53,749 bases of DNA from Methylococcaceae bacterium (GCA_005772825.1 SXIP01000241.1:1-53749), one strand, 5' to 3'; numbered from the stretch's first letter, positions 8,718 through 18,221 are shown. Notes: generated from the sequence alone by a model not told the origin. Program-made: numbers and translations.

Positions 8718-9926
8718 ATGAATAAAAAACGCCTACCCGTTACTGTCTTGTCCGGTTTTTTAGGGGCCGGCAAAACGACCTTGCTCAACGCTATTTTAGC
8801 AAATCGCGAAAACTTAAAAATTGCCGTCATCGTCAATGACATGAGCGAAATCAATATAGACGCCGCCCTGGTCAAAAACGAGATTACCCTGAACCGCACC
8901 GAAGAAAAACTGGTGGAAATGAGCAATGGCTGTATTTGCTGCACCCTGCGCGAAGATTTACTCGTGGAAATCACTCGACTGGCGAAACAGGGCCGATTTG
9001 ATTATTTGCTCATTGAATCGACCGGTATCGCAGAGCCGATGCCGATTGCCGAAACCTTTACTTTTCGTGATGAACAGGGTGTCAGCCTGGCGGACATTTC
9101 CAGGCTGGATACGATGGTGACGGTGGTCGATGCGGTCAATTTCATGCGCAATTTTATGGAAGCGCAGTCGCTGAAAGAGCAACTGATCGAGTTGGGTCAG
9201 GATGACGAACGCAATATCGCCGATTTATTGGCCGATCAAGTTGAATTCAGCGATGTCATTTTAATTTCAAAAGCCGACCTGGTCAGTCGCGATGAGTTAG
9301 CCAATCTACAAGCCATCCTCGCCGGCCTGAATCGGGAGGCGGAAATCATTCCCATGGTGATGGGCGACGTGCCTTTAAACAAATTATTAAATACCGGTCG
9401 TTTTGATTTCGCCAAAGCCGAACAAGCAGCAGGCTGGTTACAGGAAGCGCGCGGCAGCCATCGCCCGGAAACCGAGGAATACGGCATTGCCAGCTTTGTT
9501 TATAACGCCCGTCGTCCCTTTCATCCCGGCCGTTTTTACGATTATCTGCATCGTAGCGACTGGAATAACGGCACCTTGCTGCGTTCCAAGGGATTTTTCT
9601 GGCTGGCGTCGCGGCCTGATTGGGCGGGGACATGGTCGCAGGCCGGAGGCACGATGCAACATGATTGCGCGGGACGCTGGTGGGCGTCAATACCGGAATC
9701 GGAATGGCCTGAAGAGTTTGTTGCCGATATTCGCGGCAAATGGCAAGCGCCGTTCGGCGATTGCCGACAAGAGCTGGTTTTTATCGGCCAAAACATCAAT
9801 TTTGATAAAGCGCGCGAGGAACTGGACCGCTGTTTGTTAAATGACGACGAATTAGCGGCAGGCAAATCCGTGTGGCTGACTTACCCGGATCATTTCCCGA
9901 CATGGCTTGTTGATGAACTCTCTTGA
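8718..9926 (+). CDS. COG0523 (CobW/ZigA-type) GTPase, zinc metallochaperone
   Basis: A 402-residue G3E-family P-loop GTPase. Walker [10 protein letters not shown] is at 13-21, the hallmark metal-binding CxCC motif is NGCICC (C72, C74, C75), then ESTGIAEP and SKADL (guanine specificity), with a C-terminal CobW domain ([13 protein letters not shown]). Length and domain order fit the ~400-residue ZigA/YciC type that is induced by zinc starvation and thought to deliver zinc to client proteins. It sits 117 bp after the receptor gene, in the same direction. The client is unknown. Confidence 0.85.
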   Translation: MNKKRLPVTVLSGFLGAGKTTLLNAILANRENLKIAVIVNDMSEINIDAALVKNEITLNRTEEKLVEMSNGCICCTLREDLLVEITRLAKQGRFDYLLIESTGIAEPMPIAETFTFRDEQGVSLADISRLDTMVTVVDAVNFMRNFMEAQSLKEQLIELGQDDERNIADLLADQVEFSDVILISKADLVSRDELANLQAILAGLNREAEIIPMVMGDVPLNKLLNTGRFDFAKAEQAAGWLQEARGSHRPETEEYGIASFVYNARRPFHPGRFYDYLHRSDWNNGTLLRSKGFFWLASRPDWAGTWSQAGGTMQHDCAGRWWASIPESEWPEEFVADIRGKWQAPFGDCRQELVFIGQNINFDKAREELDRCLLNDDELAAGKSVWLTYPDHFPTWLVDELS

Positions 9927-9971
9927 CGAATCCTTTCACATGTTATTAGACAACTGTAGAATGATTTGATC

Positions 9972-10943
9972 ATGTTAACGCCGTTACCGCCTAAAATTAT
10001 CGAACGTATCCCTGTCTATATCATCAGCGGCTTTCTTGGCAGCGGTAAAACGACTTTACTCAATCGATTATTGAGTCATGTGCCGCAATCCGCCGTGATC
10101 ATTAACGAGTTCGGTGTCACACCGATCGACCAGCAATTATTACGCGAGCATAAAGTGCCGTTATCAACCCTGGCGGGTGGTTGTTTGTGCTGTCAGGTGC
10201 GGGGCTCGTTAACGCCCCTGCTTAAAAACCTGCGTATGGCCTGGGATGCGGGCAATAAACCGTTCCAGCGCGTAATCATTGAAACCAGCGGCGTCGCCAA
10301 CCCGGAACCGGTGCTGGACAGCCTGTTAAGGGAGCGCTGGATAGCGGCGCGTTATAGCTTGCAAGGCGTTATCAGCACCGTGTCCGCGATCATGGATGAA
10401 GAGCACCTGGATTTTTTTCCCGAAGCGCAAGCGCAAATCGCCTGGGCCGATACCGTCGTAATGACGCAAACCGATCTGGCCGATTACCGGCAAATAGCAC
10501 GAATTAATCGGCGCCTTGATCAACTGGCGCCGACCGCCACGCGGCTGACCGCTGTACAGGGTGTAGTAGATCCGGATGTGCTGCTCAACGTATCGGAAAA
10601 ATTCCGGCGGCTACGCGACGAAGGCTTGCCCGATCCGCCCGATCACGGTTTTAGCAGCATCACCTTACAGCTTGAAGCGCCCATCGCCTGGGATAGGGTA
10701 GAGGCGGCTCTGGTTTATTTAACGACCCATTATGGTAAGCAATTGGTGCGCGTGAAAGGACTGGTTTATACGCCCGAGCAAAACCGGCCTTTGCTTGTTC
10801 AAGGCGCTGCCGGGAAACTTTATCCGCCGACGCGATTACCGTCGCGACTTTCCGACGACGGTATCGGCAGGCTGGTGTTTATCAGTCATGGTGAAATCAA
10901 TGGCTTAAGCGAAGCGCTGATGACCAAGTTGCGCGGCGTTTAG
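9972..10943 (+). CDS. Second COG0523 (CobW-family) GTPase, YjiA-like
   Basis: A 323-residue G3E GTPase with Walker A GFLGSGKTT (20-28), CxCC motif GGCLCC (C71, C73, C74), ETSGVANP and a shorter C-terminal domain with LVRVKGLVYTPEQ. It is closer in size to E. coli YjiA/YeiR than to its upstream neighbour, so the two look like different COG0523 subfamilies, not a recent duplication. ATG 9972 is preferred over the TTG two codons earlier. The gene follows its neighbour by ~45 bp and probably belongs to the same zinc-limitation response. No clear Zur palindrome is seen just before it. Confidence 0.83.
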   Translation: MLTPLPPKIIERIPVYIISGFLGSGKTTLLNRLLSHVPQSAVIINEFGVTPIDQQLLREHKVPLSTLAGGCLCCQVRGSLTPLLKNLRMAWDAGNKPFQRVIIETSGVANPEPVLDSLLRERWIAARYSLQGVISTVSAIMDEEHLDFFPEAQAQIAWADTVVMTQTDLADYRQIARINRRLDQLAPTATRLTAVQGVVDPDVLLNVSEKFRRLRDEGLPDPPDHGFSSITLQLEAPIAWDRVEAALVYLTTHYGKQLVRVKGLVYTPEQNRPLLVQGAAGKLYPPTRLPSRLSDDGIGRLVFISHGEINGLSEALMTKLRGV

Positions 10944-10974
10944 ACCTCAAACGCTGTTTAAGTTTTGCTGCTTG

Positions 10975-11058
10975 GGAATGCGCATGAAATAACCTGAACA
11001 TTTGATTTTCCTCTCCCGACGTGAAAACGTGTTGCCCAAGTTATTTCATGCTCATTCC
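10975..11058. repeat. MITE-like element, copy 1
   Basis: About 84 bp bounded by 19-base inverted repeats (GGAATGCGCATGAAATAAC on the left; its complement with one mismatch on the right). The right arm, GTTATTTCATGCTCATTCC, recurs at 38039-38057. It holds a CTCTCCC stretch and no ORF. It lies between the COG0523 gene and glnE. Confidence 0.7.
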
Positions 11059-11127
11059 TTGCTGAGCGCAACTGCTACGAGCGCTAAGACTTCATTGCTA
11101 TTGTTCGGTTGCAGCAGCCAATTCGAT

Positions 11128-11158
11128 TTGATAAAACCCGGCACTATTGGGTTATCAT
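11128..11158 (+). promoter_or_regulatory. Possible sigma-70 promoter for glnE
   Basis: TTGATA (11128-11133) and TTATCA or TATCAT (11152-11158) with 18-19 bp spacing lie ~25 bp before the glnE start. The match is moderate and was found by eye. Confidence 0.3.
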
Positions 11159-11183
11159 GTCCTTTTGTCTGCGACTTAGGTTT

Positions 11184-14054
11184 ATGTCTCTAATCAATCA
11201 TCTCGAACCCGAATTGGCGAAGCTGCCGGATGCGTTACGCGCCGCGGTAAGCGCTTCCTTAATGCAATGGCATGAGCAGCTGGCCGATGCCAATCTAGCC
11301 GTTAATCAAACGCCTGAATTTACCGCAAGCCTGGTTAAGGTCTGGTGCTCCAGCTTATTTATTGCGGAAAGCTGTTTGCGTAATTCCGAGTTGTTGATTG
11401 ATCTGGTTAATTCCGGCGATTTATCGATACCTTATTCCGATCAGGCTTACGCCGATAAACTGGCCGTGATGCAGATCGATGATGAAGACGATTTGATGAC
11501 CAAACTGCGCCGCTTCAGGCGTCGGGAGATGGTCAGGATTGCCTGGCGCGATTTGGCGGGATGGGCGCCGGTGTCGGAAACGCTGATGGAATTGTCCTGG
11601 CTGGCCGATGCCTGTATTCAAACGGCGCTGGCTTTTCTCTACCAGCAGGCTTGCGAGAAACGCGGTACGCCGCTGTTGCCTGACGGCAGTCCGCAACAGA
11701 TTATTGTGCTGGGCATGGGTAAGCTGGGCGCGTTTGAATTGAATTACTCGTCCGACATCGACCTGATTTTCGCTTATCCCGAAGACGGCGTGTTGCCGGA
11801 CAGGAAAGCCACCACTTACGGCGAGTTTTTTACCAAGCTGTGCCAAGCGCTGGTCAAGGTGCTCGATGCGATCACCGTCGACGGTTTTGTGTTCCGCACC
11901 GACATCCGTTTAAGGCCATTCGGCGACAGCGGCGCCGTCATCATGACTTTTGACGGCATGGAAAACTATTATCAAACCCAGGCCCGGGAATGGGAACGCT
12001 ATGCGATGATTAAGGCGCGCCAGGTGGCCGGGGATTTTAAAACCGGTGCGCAATTGATGGCGATGCTGAGGTCTTTTGTGTATCGGCGCTACCTAGATTA
12101 CGGCGCGTTTGAAGAGCTGCGTTCGTTAAAAGCGCAGATTACCCAGGAGTTGCGGCGCAAGGACCGTATGGAGAACGTCAAGCTCGGCCCTGGCGGAATA
12201 CGCGAAATCGAGTTTATCGGCCAGGCTTTTCAACTGATACGCGGCGGCAATGAAAAGGCCTTGCAAACACGCGGCATCCTGGATGTGTTGCGGATTCTCG
12301 GCGAGCTGGAACTCTTGACCCAAAGCGATGCCGAGCAGTTAACGCAATCATACATTTTCCTGCGCCGGGTCGAAAACCATATCCAGCAATACCACGATAA
12401 ACAAACCCATGATTTGCCGACCGATCCGAAGGTGCGGCAAATCCTCGCCTTTTCTCTGGATTATCCCGACTGGGACAGTTTTAAAAATGCGCTTGATGGC
12501 GTTAGAGCGCAGGTGCATGCGGTATTTGACCAGGTTTTTTCGCTGTCCCGGCAAGACTGCAATCATCAAGCCAGCCGGCTTATCTGGACGGCTGCCGCTG
12601 ACGATGCCGAACTGCTCGAAAATCTGGGGCAATTCGGCTTTCAGCAAGGCGGGGAAGCTTTGGCGGCCATCAGGCAGTTTAAAAACGCTGTCCCGATCAG
12701 GCGTTTGACGACGAAGGGCGCGGCGGTTCTTGAGCGCCTGATGCCGTCGGTCATAGAGGGCTTACAGCAGGTTGACAATCCCGATCTTACTTTAAAACGC
12801 ATCCTGGGTTTATTTGAAGCGGTCGCGGGCCGTAATGTCTATTTGTCGCTGTTAGCCGAAAATCCCGATGCCTTGGCGCAATTGCTGCGTTTGACATCGG
12901 CCAGTTCGTGGATTTGCGATTATTTGTCGCTGTATCCGGTGCTGTTTGATGAATTGCTCGATACCCGCTCGTTATTCGAACCGCTCAAAAAGGAAGATCT
13001 CGACCGGCAGTTGCAGGTTCTGGTTGCTTCGATTGATGTGCAGGATCTTGAACGCCTGATGATAGCGCTACGCGAGTTTAAACAACTGAATGTATTGCGC
13101 GTCGCGGCGGCCGATATTATGGGCGCGATTCCGATTATGGTGGTCAGCGATTATTTGACCTACATCGCTGAAAGTATTGTCGCCTGTGTCGTTGACCGGG
13201 CCTGGCTGATGCTTACCGAAAAACACGGCTGTCCGCCGGATAGCGACAGCACGGCGAGCGGTTTTGCCGTGCTGGGCTTCGGCAAATTGGGCGGTATTGA
13301 GCTGGGTTACGGCTCCGACCTGGATATGGTGTTTTTATGCGATTACCGGGACGGCAACGCGCAGACGTCCGGCGAAAAACCGCTGTCCTCGGCGCAGTTT
13401 TACGGGCGCCTGGGGCAAAAAGTCCGCCATATACTGGATACGCGGATGTTGTCCGGCGTGCTCTACGAGGTTGATATGCGCCTGAGGCCCAGCGGCGATT
13501 CCGGTTTATTGGTGGCCCATATTAACAGCTATGAGGATTATTTAAGGCAGCAGGCCTGGACATGGGAGCATCAGGCCTTGGTCAGAGGTCGCTTTATAGC
13601 CGGTGATCTGCGCCTAAAGACGCAGTATGAAGCGATTCGGCGCAGGATTTTATGTTTGCCGAGAGACCCGGCGCAATTGAAAACGGAAGTGCGCGAAATG
13701 CGTGAAAAGATGCGCAATGCGCTGGCAACCAAAGAATCAAACAAGTTTGACTTAAAACAAAGCAAAGGCGGTATTGCTGATATTGAGTTTATAGTACAAT
13801 TTGGCATCTTGGCCGAATCGGCAAAAAATGCCGCGTTAACGACTTATACCGATAATGTCAGATTGATCGACGGTTTACAGGCGCATGGCTTTATGTCCAA
13901 ACCGGTTGCGGAAACGCTGAAGGCAGCCTACTGCGCCTACCGTGATTACGGTCATAAGCTGGTTTTACAAGGCGGCGGCACATTGATTGATGCTGCTGAA
14001 ATGGTTGATATGAGAACGCAAGTCGAGCAAATCTGGCGTGATTTTATGGAATAG
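11184..14054 (+). CDS. glnE: Bifunctional glutamine synthetase adenylyltransferase/deadenylase GlnE
   Basis: A 956-residue enzyme, close to the usual ~945. It adds AMP to and removes it from glutamine synthetase in response to PII, so it tunes ammonium assimilation. Two nucleotidyltransferase domains are visible: the N-terminal deadenylylase with GMGKLGAFELNYSSDIDLIF (~178-198), and the C-terminal adenylylase with GFGKLGGIELGYGSDLDMVF (~698-718), each followed by a DxRLRPxGDSG block. ATG 11184 (MSLINHLEPEL) fits the family start; an earlier in-frame ATG at 11109 would add an unlike leader. In pseudomonads glnE precedes ilvE, waaF and waaC. The same order holds here but is split by a RAYT/REP insertion. 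Confidence 0.95.
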   Translation: MSLINHLEPELAKLPDALRAAVSASLMQWHEQLADANLAVNQTPEFTASLVKVWCSSLFIAESCLRNSELLIDLVNSGDLSIPYSDQAYADKLAVMQIDDEDDLMTKLRRFRRREMVRIAWRDLAGWAPVSETLMELSWLADACIQTALAFLYQQACEKRGTPLLPDGSPQQIIVLGMGKLGAFELNYSSDIDLIFAYPEDGVLPDRKATTYGEFFTKLCQALVKVLDAITVDGFVFRTDIRLRPFGDSGAVIMTFDGMENYYQTQAREWERYAMIKARQVAGDFKTGAQLMAMLRSFVYRRYLDYGAFEELRSLKAQITQELRRKDRMENVKLGPGGIREIEFIGQAFQLIRGGNEKALQTRGILDVLRILGELELLTQSDAEQLTQSYIFLRRVENHIQQYHDKQTHDLPTDPKVRQILAFSLDYPDWDSFKNALDGVRAQVHAVFDQVFSLSRQDCNHQASRLIWTAAADDAELLENLGQFGFQQGGEALAAIRQFKNAVPIRRLTTKGAAVLERLMPSVIEGLQQVDNPDLTLKRILGLFEAVAGRNVYLSLLAENPDALAQLLRLTSASSWICDYLSLYPVLFDELLDTRSLFEPLKKEDLDRQLQVLVASIDVQDLERLMIALREFKQLNVLRVAAADIMGAIPIMVVSDYLTYIAESIVACVVDRAWLMLTEKHGCPPDSDSTASGFAVLGFGKLGGIELGYGSDLDMVFLCDYRDGNAQTSGEKPLSSAQFYGRLGQKVRHILDTRMLSGVLYEVDMRLRPSGDSGLLVAHINSYEDYLRQQAWTWEHQALVRGRFIAGDLRLKTQYEAIRRRILCLPRDPAQLKTEVREMREKMRNALATKESNKFDLKQSKGGIADIEFIVQFGILAESAKNAALTTYTDNVRLIDGLQAHGFMSKPVAETLKAAYCAYRDYGHKLVLQGGGTLIDAAEMVDMRTQVEQIWRDFME

Positions 14055-14072
14055 GCTGGTAAGGAAATATTT

Positions 14073-14219
14073 TATCGTTCCCACGCTCCGGCGTGGGAAT
14101 GCAGGTGTCAACGCTCCAGCGTTGTGTAACATTAAGATAACAAGGACTTAGCCCGTTTTATGTTTCGCGACGCTGGAGCGTCTGTTACTGCATTCCCACG
14201 CCGGAGCGTGGGAACGATA
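14073..14219. repeat. REP family I cluster (BIME-like), copy 1
   Basis: An inverted pair of GC-rich hairpins: ATCGTTCCCACGCTCC... at the left and its complement ending GGAGCGTGGGAACGAT at the right. Between them is a second hairpin type (CGCTCCAGCGTT; GACGCTGGAGCGTC) and an AT-rich spacer. Similar ~147-bp units are at 45744-45890 and 49883-50028. It directly precedes the RAYT gene. Confidence 0.88.
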
Positions 14220-14288
14220 AGTATCTTTTAGAGGATCATGCAGGGACGCTACAGCGTGTATTCTTTAACCACAACCGAAAAAATTACT

Positions 14289-14822
14289 ATGGGAAGAAGC
14301 CGCTACACGATAACCGAACCAGATAAACCGCATTTTATGACTTGCACGGTGTTGGAATGGTTGCCTGTTTTTACGCGACCTGAGACTGTGCAAATAGTGC
14401 TTGACTGCTGGTGTTATCAAAGGAAATACGAAGATTTACGGCTTTACGGTTACGTTGTTTTAGAAAATCATTTACATTTTATTGCGCAAGCGGAAAACTT
14501 GAATAAATGCGTGAGTAGTTTTAAATCCTTTACAGCGCGGAAGATTATCGACCATTTGCAAGCGCGACGCGTTGAGCGGTTATTAACACACTTGCGTTTT
14601 TTCAAAAGTGCGCACAAGGTAGACCGGGAGTATCAATTCTGGCAAGAGGGTTTTCATGCCGAGTTGGTATTTAGTGAGGCAGTGATGCGGGAAAAATTAG
14701 AGTACATTCATTTCAATCCTGTAAAACGCGGCTATGTGAACTTACCTGAGCATTGGCGATATTCGAGTGCGAGTAATTATGTAGGATTGCCGGGTTTGAT
14801 AGATATAGACTCATGGTGGTGA
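14289..14822 (+). CDS. REP-associated tyrosine transposase (RAYT)
   Basis: A 177-residue single-domain Y1/IS200-like transposase. The HUH metal-binding motif is HLHF (His61, His63) and the probable catalytic tyrosine is Tyr139 in EYIHFNPVKRGYV. RAYTs are domesticated single-copy enzymes thought to process REP hairpins. Here the gene is flanked by REP family I units at 14073-14219 and 14828-14879, the expected arrangement. ATG 14289 is chosen; the in-frame ATG at 14238 falls in a REP-like remnant (GCAGGGACGCTACAGCGT). The block interrupts the common glnE-ilvE neighbourhood. Confidence 0.88.
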   Translation: MGRSRYTITEPDKPHFMTCTVLEWLPVFTRPETVQIVLDCWCYQRKYEDLRLYGYVVLENHLHFIAQAENLNKCVSSFKSFTARKIIDHLQARRVERLLTHLRFFKSAHKVDREYQFWQEGFHAELVFSEAVMREKLEYIHFNPVKRGYVNLPEHWRYSSASNYVGLPGLIDIDSWW

Positions 14823-14827
14823 GGGAT

Positions 14828-14879
14828 GACGCTGGAGCGTCTGTCCCTGCATTCCCACGCCGGAGCGTGGGAACGATAA
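14828..14879. repeat. REP family I unit downstream of the RAYT gene
   Basis: A single REP unit: GACGCTGGAGCGTC, then CATTCCCACGCC and GGAGCGTGGGAACGAT. It matches the right part of the cluster at 14073-14219. Together they bracket the transposase gene. Confidence 0.85.
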
Positions 14880-14919
14880 AAAATTTATTAATTAAATACT
14901 TATAATTGGAGAACAAAAG

Positions 14920-15840
14920 ATGACGATGGACGATAGAGACGGCGTTATTTGGCTGGATGGAAAGTGGGTTGAGTGGCGCGAAGCTAAAGTCCATGTGTTA
15001 ACGCATACCCTGCACTATGGTTTGGGCGTATTCGAGGGCATCAGGGCGTATCATGCAGAAAAAGGTACGGCGATTTTCAGGATGCAGGAACATACGGATC
15101 GACTGTTCCGTTCCGCGCATATCATGAACATGCCGATGCCGTTTAGCAAAGAAGAGATCAATCAGGTGCAGCGCGATGCAGTCGCTAAAAACAACCTGGA
15201 CAGTGCTTATATTCGCACCATGTGCTTCCTGGGGTCGGAAGGCATGGGCCTCAGAGCCGATAATCTGAAAGTGCATGTCATGGTGGCGGCATGGTCATGG
15301 GGCGCGTATCTGGGTGCAGACAGTATTGAAAAAGGCATCCGTATCCGCACGTCTTCTTATACCCGCAACCATCACAATAGCACCATGTGCAAAGCCAAGG
15401 CCAACGGCAATTACATCAATTCCATTCTGGCCTTGCAGGAAGCCTTGGCGACAGGCTACGATGAAGCGTTAATGCTGGATCATGAAGGCTTTGCAGCGGA
15501 AGGCAGCGCCGAGAATCTGTTTATCGTGCGCAACGGCAAAATCTACACACCTGAAACTACGTCGGCGCTGGAAGGCATTACCCGTGATTCGGTTATCACG
15601 ATTGCTAGGGATCAGGGCTTTGAAGTCATCGAAAAACGCATTACCCGCGATGAAATCTATGTCGCCGATGAAGCATTTTTTACCGGTTCAGCGGCTGAAG
15701 TCACACCGATCAGGGAACTGGATAACCGCAAAATAGGTGCGGGCAGTCGCGGACCGGTTACGGCAAAATTGCAAGCGCTGTATTTCGACTATGTGCATGG
15801 TCGCAAGGACGATCGTGACTGGCTGACTTACGTCGTCTGA
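14920..15840 (+). CDS. ilvE: Branched-chain amino acid aminotransferase IlvE
   Basis: A 306-residue fold-type IV PLP enzyme that catalyses the last step of leucine, isoleucine and valine synthesis in the cytoplasm. Motifs include GVFEGIRAYHAEKGTAIFR, the PLP lysine in KAKANGNYINSI (Lys160), the block HEGFAAEGSAENLFIVRNGK and the late EVTPIRELDNRKIG. Length is as usual (~305). GGAG lies ~9 bases before the ATG. waaF starts 21 bp downstream, so the two are probably co-transcribed. Confidence 0.95.
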   Translation: MTMDDRDGVIWLDGKWVEWREAKVHVLTHTLHYGLGVFEGIRAYHAEKGTAIFRMQEHTDRLFRSAHIMNMPMPFSKEEINQVQRDAVAKNNLDSAYIRTMCFLGSEGMGLRADNLKVHVMVAAWSWGAYLGADSIEKGIRIRTSSYTRNHHNSTMCKAKANGNYINSILALQEALATGYDEALMLDHEGFAAEGSAENLFIVRNGKIYTPETTSALEGITRDSVITIARDQGFEVIEKRITRDEIYVADEAFFTGSAAEVTPIRELDNRKIGAGSRGPVTAKLQALYFDYVHGRKDDRDWLTYVV

Positions 15841-15861
15841 TCTTTCAAATCAAATCCCCCG

Positions 15862-16929
15862 TTGAAAAAGTCACCGAAAATCCTAATCGTCGGCCCTTCC
15901 TGGGTCGGCGATATGGTAATGGCGCAAAGCCTGTTTTTAACACTAAAAGACACCTGGCCGGATTGTCGGATTGACGTTCTGGCGCCGGCCTGGACATTCG
16001 CCTTGCTGGATAGAATGCCCGAAGTCACCCAAGCCGTGACGATGCCGTTAACACATGGCCAGTTCGGCTTGCTGGACAGAATCAAACTGGGGCGGTCTCT
16101 GCGTTCGGAAGCTTACGATCAAAGCATCGTCCTGCCCAATTCCTGGAAATCCGCGCTCATCCCGTTTTTTGCCAATATACCGGTGCGTAGCGGTTTCATC
16201 GGCGAATGTCGCTGGGGCTTGCTTAACGACGCCAGGAAGCTGGATAAGAAAATCCTGACCATGACGGTGCAGCGCTTTGTTGCGTTGGGCTTGCCGGACG
16301 ATGCCGCGTTGCCGCCTAAATACCCGGTTCCGCGCCTGACCATCAGCCGGGAGCAACAAAATACCGTTATCGGTAAATTCAATTTAGCTGACGTCTACAC
16401 CAAGACCGGCGTACTGTCGGCAAAAATACTGGCCTTATGTCCGGGCGCCGAATATGGCGCGGCAAAGCGTTGGCCTGCCGCCTATTATGCCGAGGTTGCC
16501 AAGCATAAAATCGAGCAGGGCTGGCAGGTTTGGCTGTTTGGTTCCGACAAGGATAAAGCGATTTGCGATGCGATAAACCGAGAGGCAGGCGGGTTCTGTA
16601 CCAATTTTGCCGGGCGAACGTCATTGGCCGAAGCGGTGGATTTAATGTCGCTGGTCAATACCGTGGTCAGTAATGATTCAGGACTTATGCATGTCGCCGC
16701 GGCTTTGGATAAAAAACTGATCGCGCTTTACGGCTCATCCGATCCGGGTTTTACACCACCCCTGAATGCCAAAGCCAACATCATCTCGTTAAACCTGGAC
16801 TGCTCGCCCTGTTTTAAACGTGATTGCCCGTTGGGCCATACCCGATGTCTGACCGACATCCTGCCCGACCGGGTCCTGGATTTAGTCACTTTGACCCCAT
16901 CGTCAATAAAGCAGGCAGGCCGGAAGTGA
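15862..16929 (+). CDS. waaF: Lipopolysaccharide heptosyltransferase II
   Basis: A 355-residue GT9 glycosyltransferase that adds the second heptose to the LPS inner core at the cytoplasmic face of the inner membrane. Visible signatures are GPSWVGDMVMAQSL at the start, the nucleotide-sugar region CPGAEYGAAKRWPAAYYAEVA, and SNDSGLMHVAAALDKKLIALYGSSDPGFTPPL. The start is a TTG codon (15862) at the beginning of the conserved KILIVGPSWVGD region. Its stop overlaps the GTG start of waaC (GTGA), which suggests translational coupling. Confidence 0.92.
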   Translation: MKKSPKILIVGPSWVGDMVMAQSLFLTLKDTWPDCRIDVLAPAWTFALLDRMPEVTQAVTMPLTHGQFGLLDRIKLGRSLRSEAYDQSIVLPNSWKSALIPFFANIPVRSGFIGECRWGLLNDARKLDKKILTMTVQRFVALGLPDDAALPPKYPVPRLTISREQQNTVIGKFNLADVYTKTGVLSAKILALCPGAEYGAAKRWPAAYYAEVAKHKIEQGWQVWLFGSDKDKAICDAINREAGGFCTNFAGRTSLAEAVDLMSLVNTVVSNDSGLMHVAAALDKKLIALYGSSDPGFTPPLNAKANIISLNLDCSPCFKRDCPLGHTRCLTDILPDRVLDLVTLTPSSIKQAGRK

Positions 16930-17930
16930 AAATCGCCATCGTAAAACTCTCGGCGCTCGGCGACATTGTTCATGCGATGGTCGCGCTGCAATTCATCAAA
17001 GCTCATTCCCCGGATATTCAAATCGACTGGATCGTTGAAGAGGGTTTTGCCGGTGTACTAAAAAACAACCCGGATATCACCAACATTTTAACAGTCAATC
17101 TGAAAGCGTTAAAAACCGACAAGCTCGGGATTTTTCAGCAACTCAAGGCCGTCCATGGCTACGCCGCGAACAATTATGACTTGGTGATTGATGCGCAAGG
17201 CCTGCTCAAATCCGCCATTACCGCCAAACTGTTGGGCAAGCGCATTGCCGGATTCGATGCCGATTCCATCCGGGAAAAAGCCGCATCGTGGTTTTATGAT
17301 GTTAAAGTCGCCTGTCCTTACGACGCCAACACCATCGACAGGAACGCGCTGGTCCTGGCTAGTCCGTTGGGAATCAGCATCTCCACGGAGCAAATCCTGA
17401 ACAAAAAGCCGTTCTTGTTTTTCCGCGACGAAGACCCGCAACTGGCCGATTTTTTAGCAAAGGACCGCCGCACTATCGTTTTCGTTATCGGCTCGACCTG
17501 GGCCAGCAGGAATTACCCGGCGACCCGCTTTGTAAAAATAGCCGAGGCTCTACAACAACAGTGCCTGGTGATTTGGGGTAATGCCCATGAAAAACACGTA
17601 GCGGAATGGATGGCACGGCAATCCGACACCATTAAAGTCATGCCCAAACTGGACTTGAACAGCCTGAAGGCCTTGATTGCCAAAGCCGATTTATTGATCG
17701 GCAACGACACCGGCCCTACCCACATGGCCTGGGCTTTAAACAAACCGTCCATCACGATTTTCGGCCCGACGCCGGTCAGCCGTGTCTACCAGACCGACAT
17801 CAACAAAGTGGTTAAATCGGCCTCAGAGGTTAATCCGTATAAACTCAATAAACGTGATTATTCAATCAACGATATTGATGAACAGGAGATTATTGAAGCG
17901 GCAAGGGCATTGCTGGATTCGGCAGGGTAG
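16926..17930 (+). CDS. waaC: Lipopolysaccharide heptosyltransferase I
   Basis: A 334-residue GT9 enzyme that adds the first L-glycero-D-manno-heptose to Kdo in the LPS core. Motifs: KIAIVKLSALGDIVHAMVAL at the N-terminus, YDLVIDAQGLLKSA, and GNDTGPTHMAWALNKPSITIFGPT near the C-terminus. The GTG at 16926 sits exactly at the conserved start and overlaps the waaF stop by 4 bp; an in-frame ATG at 16824 would lie deep inside waaF. waaF then waaC follows the order seen in pseudomonads. Confidence 0.92.
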   Translation: MKIAIVKLSALGDIVHAMVALQFIKAHSPDIQIDWIVEEGFAGVLKNNPDITNILTVNLKALKTDKLGIFQQLKAVHGYAANNYDLVIDAQGLLKSAITAKLLGKRIAGFDADSIREKAASWFYDVKVACPYDANTIDRNALVLASPLGISISTEQILNKKPFLFFRDEDPQLADFLAKDRRTIVFVIGSTWASRNYPATRFVKIAEALQQQCLVIWGNAHEKHVAEWMARQSDTIKVMPKLDLNSLKALIAKADLLIGNDTGPTHMAWALNKPSITIFGPTPVSRVYQTDINKVVKSASEVNPYKLNKRDYSINDIDEQEIIEAARALLDSAG

Positions 17931-17957
17931 GGGCACCGCCATTGCGTTAATTGCTTT

Positions 17958-18110
17958 GGTTCCCCCATCTCCCATAGGGAGAGGGTGCTTTCTTTGATTC
18001 TCGTTCCCAAGCTCCAGCTTGGGAATGCGGTCTTGGAAGCTCCAGCTTCCAGAATTCTCGAAGCTAGAGCTTCTCGAATCTGGGTTCCCAAGCCGGAGCT
18101 TGGGAACCAG
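17958..18110. repeat. C-rich hairpin plus REP family III cluster
   Basis: The convergent gap between waaC and the kinase gene holds a CTCCCATAGGGAGAGGG hairpin (to ~17986). It then holds a series of hairpins built on CCAAGCTCCAGCTTGGGAA, GGAAGCTCCAGCTTCC and GAAGCTAGAGCTTC, ending in CCCAAGCCGGAGCTTGGGAA. The same units in reverse arrangement are at 37072-37152. Confidence 0.85.
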
Positions 18111-18221
18111 TTCTACTTAATGGAGGTAGAGAAGAGTGGAAACCAATGAAGTTCTATCTTCCGCGTTCTCTTTATTTCCGTTTCTGATAATTCAAAGTTG
18201 ATCAAAACGATAAAGCAGCTA

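Noticed and set aside
9937-9960. A third Zur box before the second COG0523 gene (ATGTTATTAGACAACTG)
   Set aside because: Only the left half fits; the right half does not form the palindrome.
14238-14288. An upstream ATG extending the first RAYT by 17 residues
   Set aside because: This segment is a REP-like remnant (GCAGGGACGCTACAGCGT) and the added residues match nothing in the family; ATG 14289 fits the usual start.
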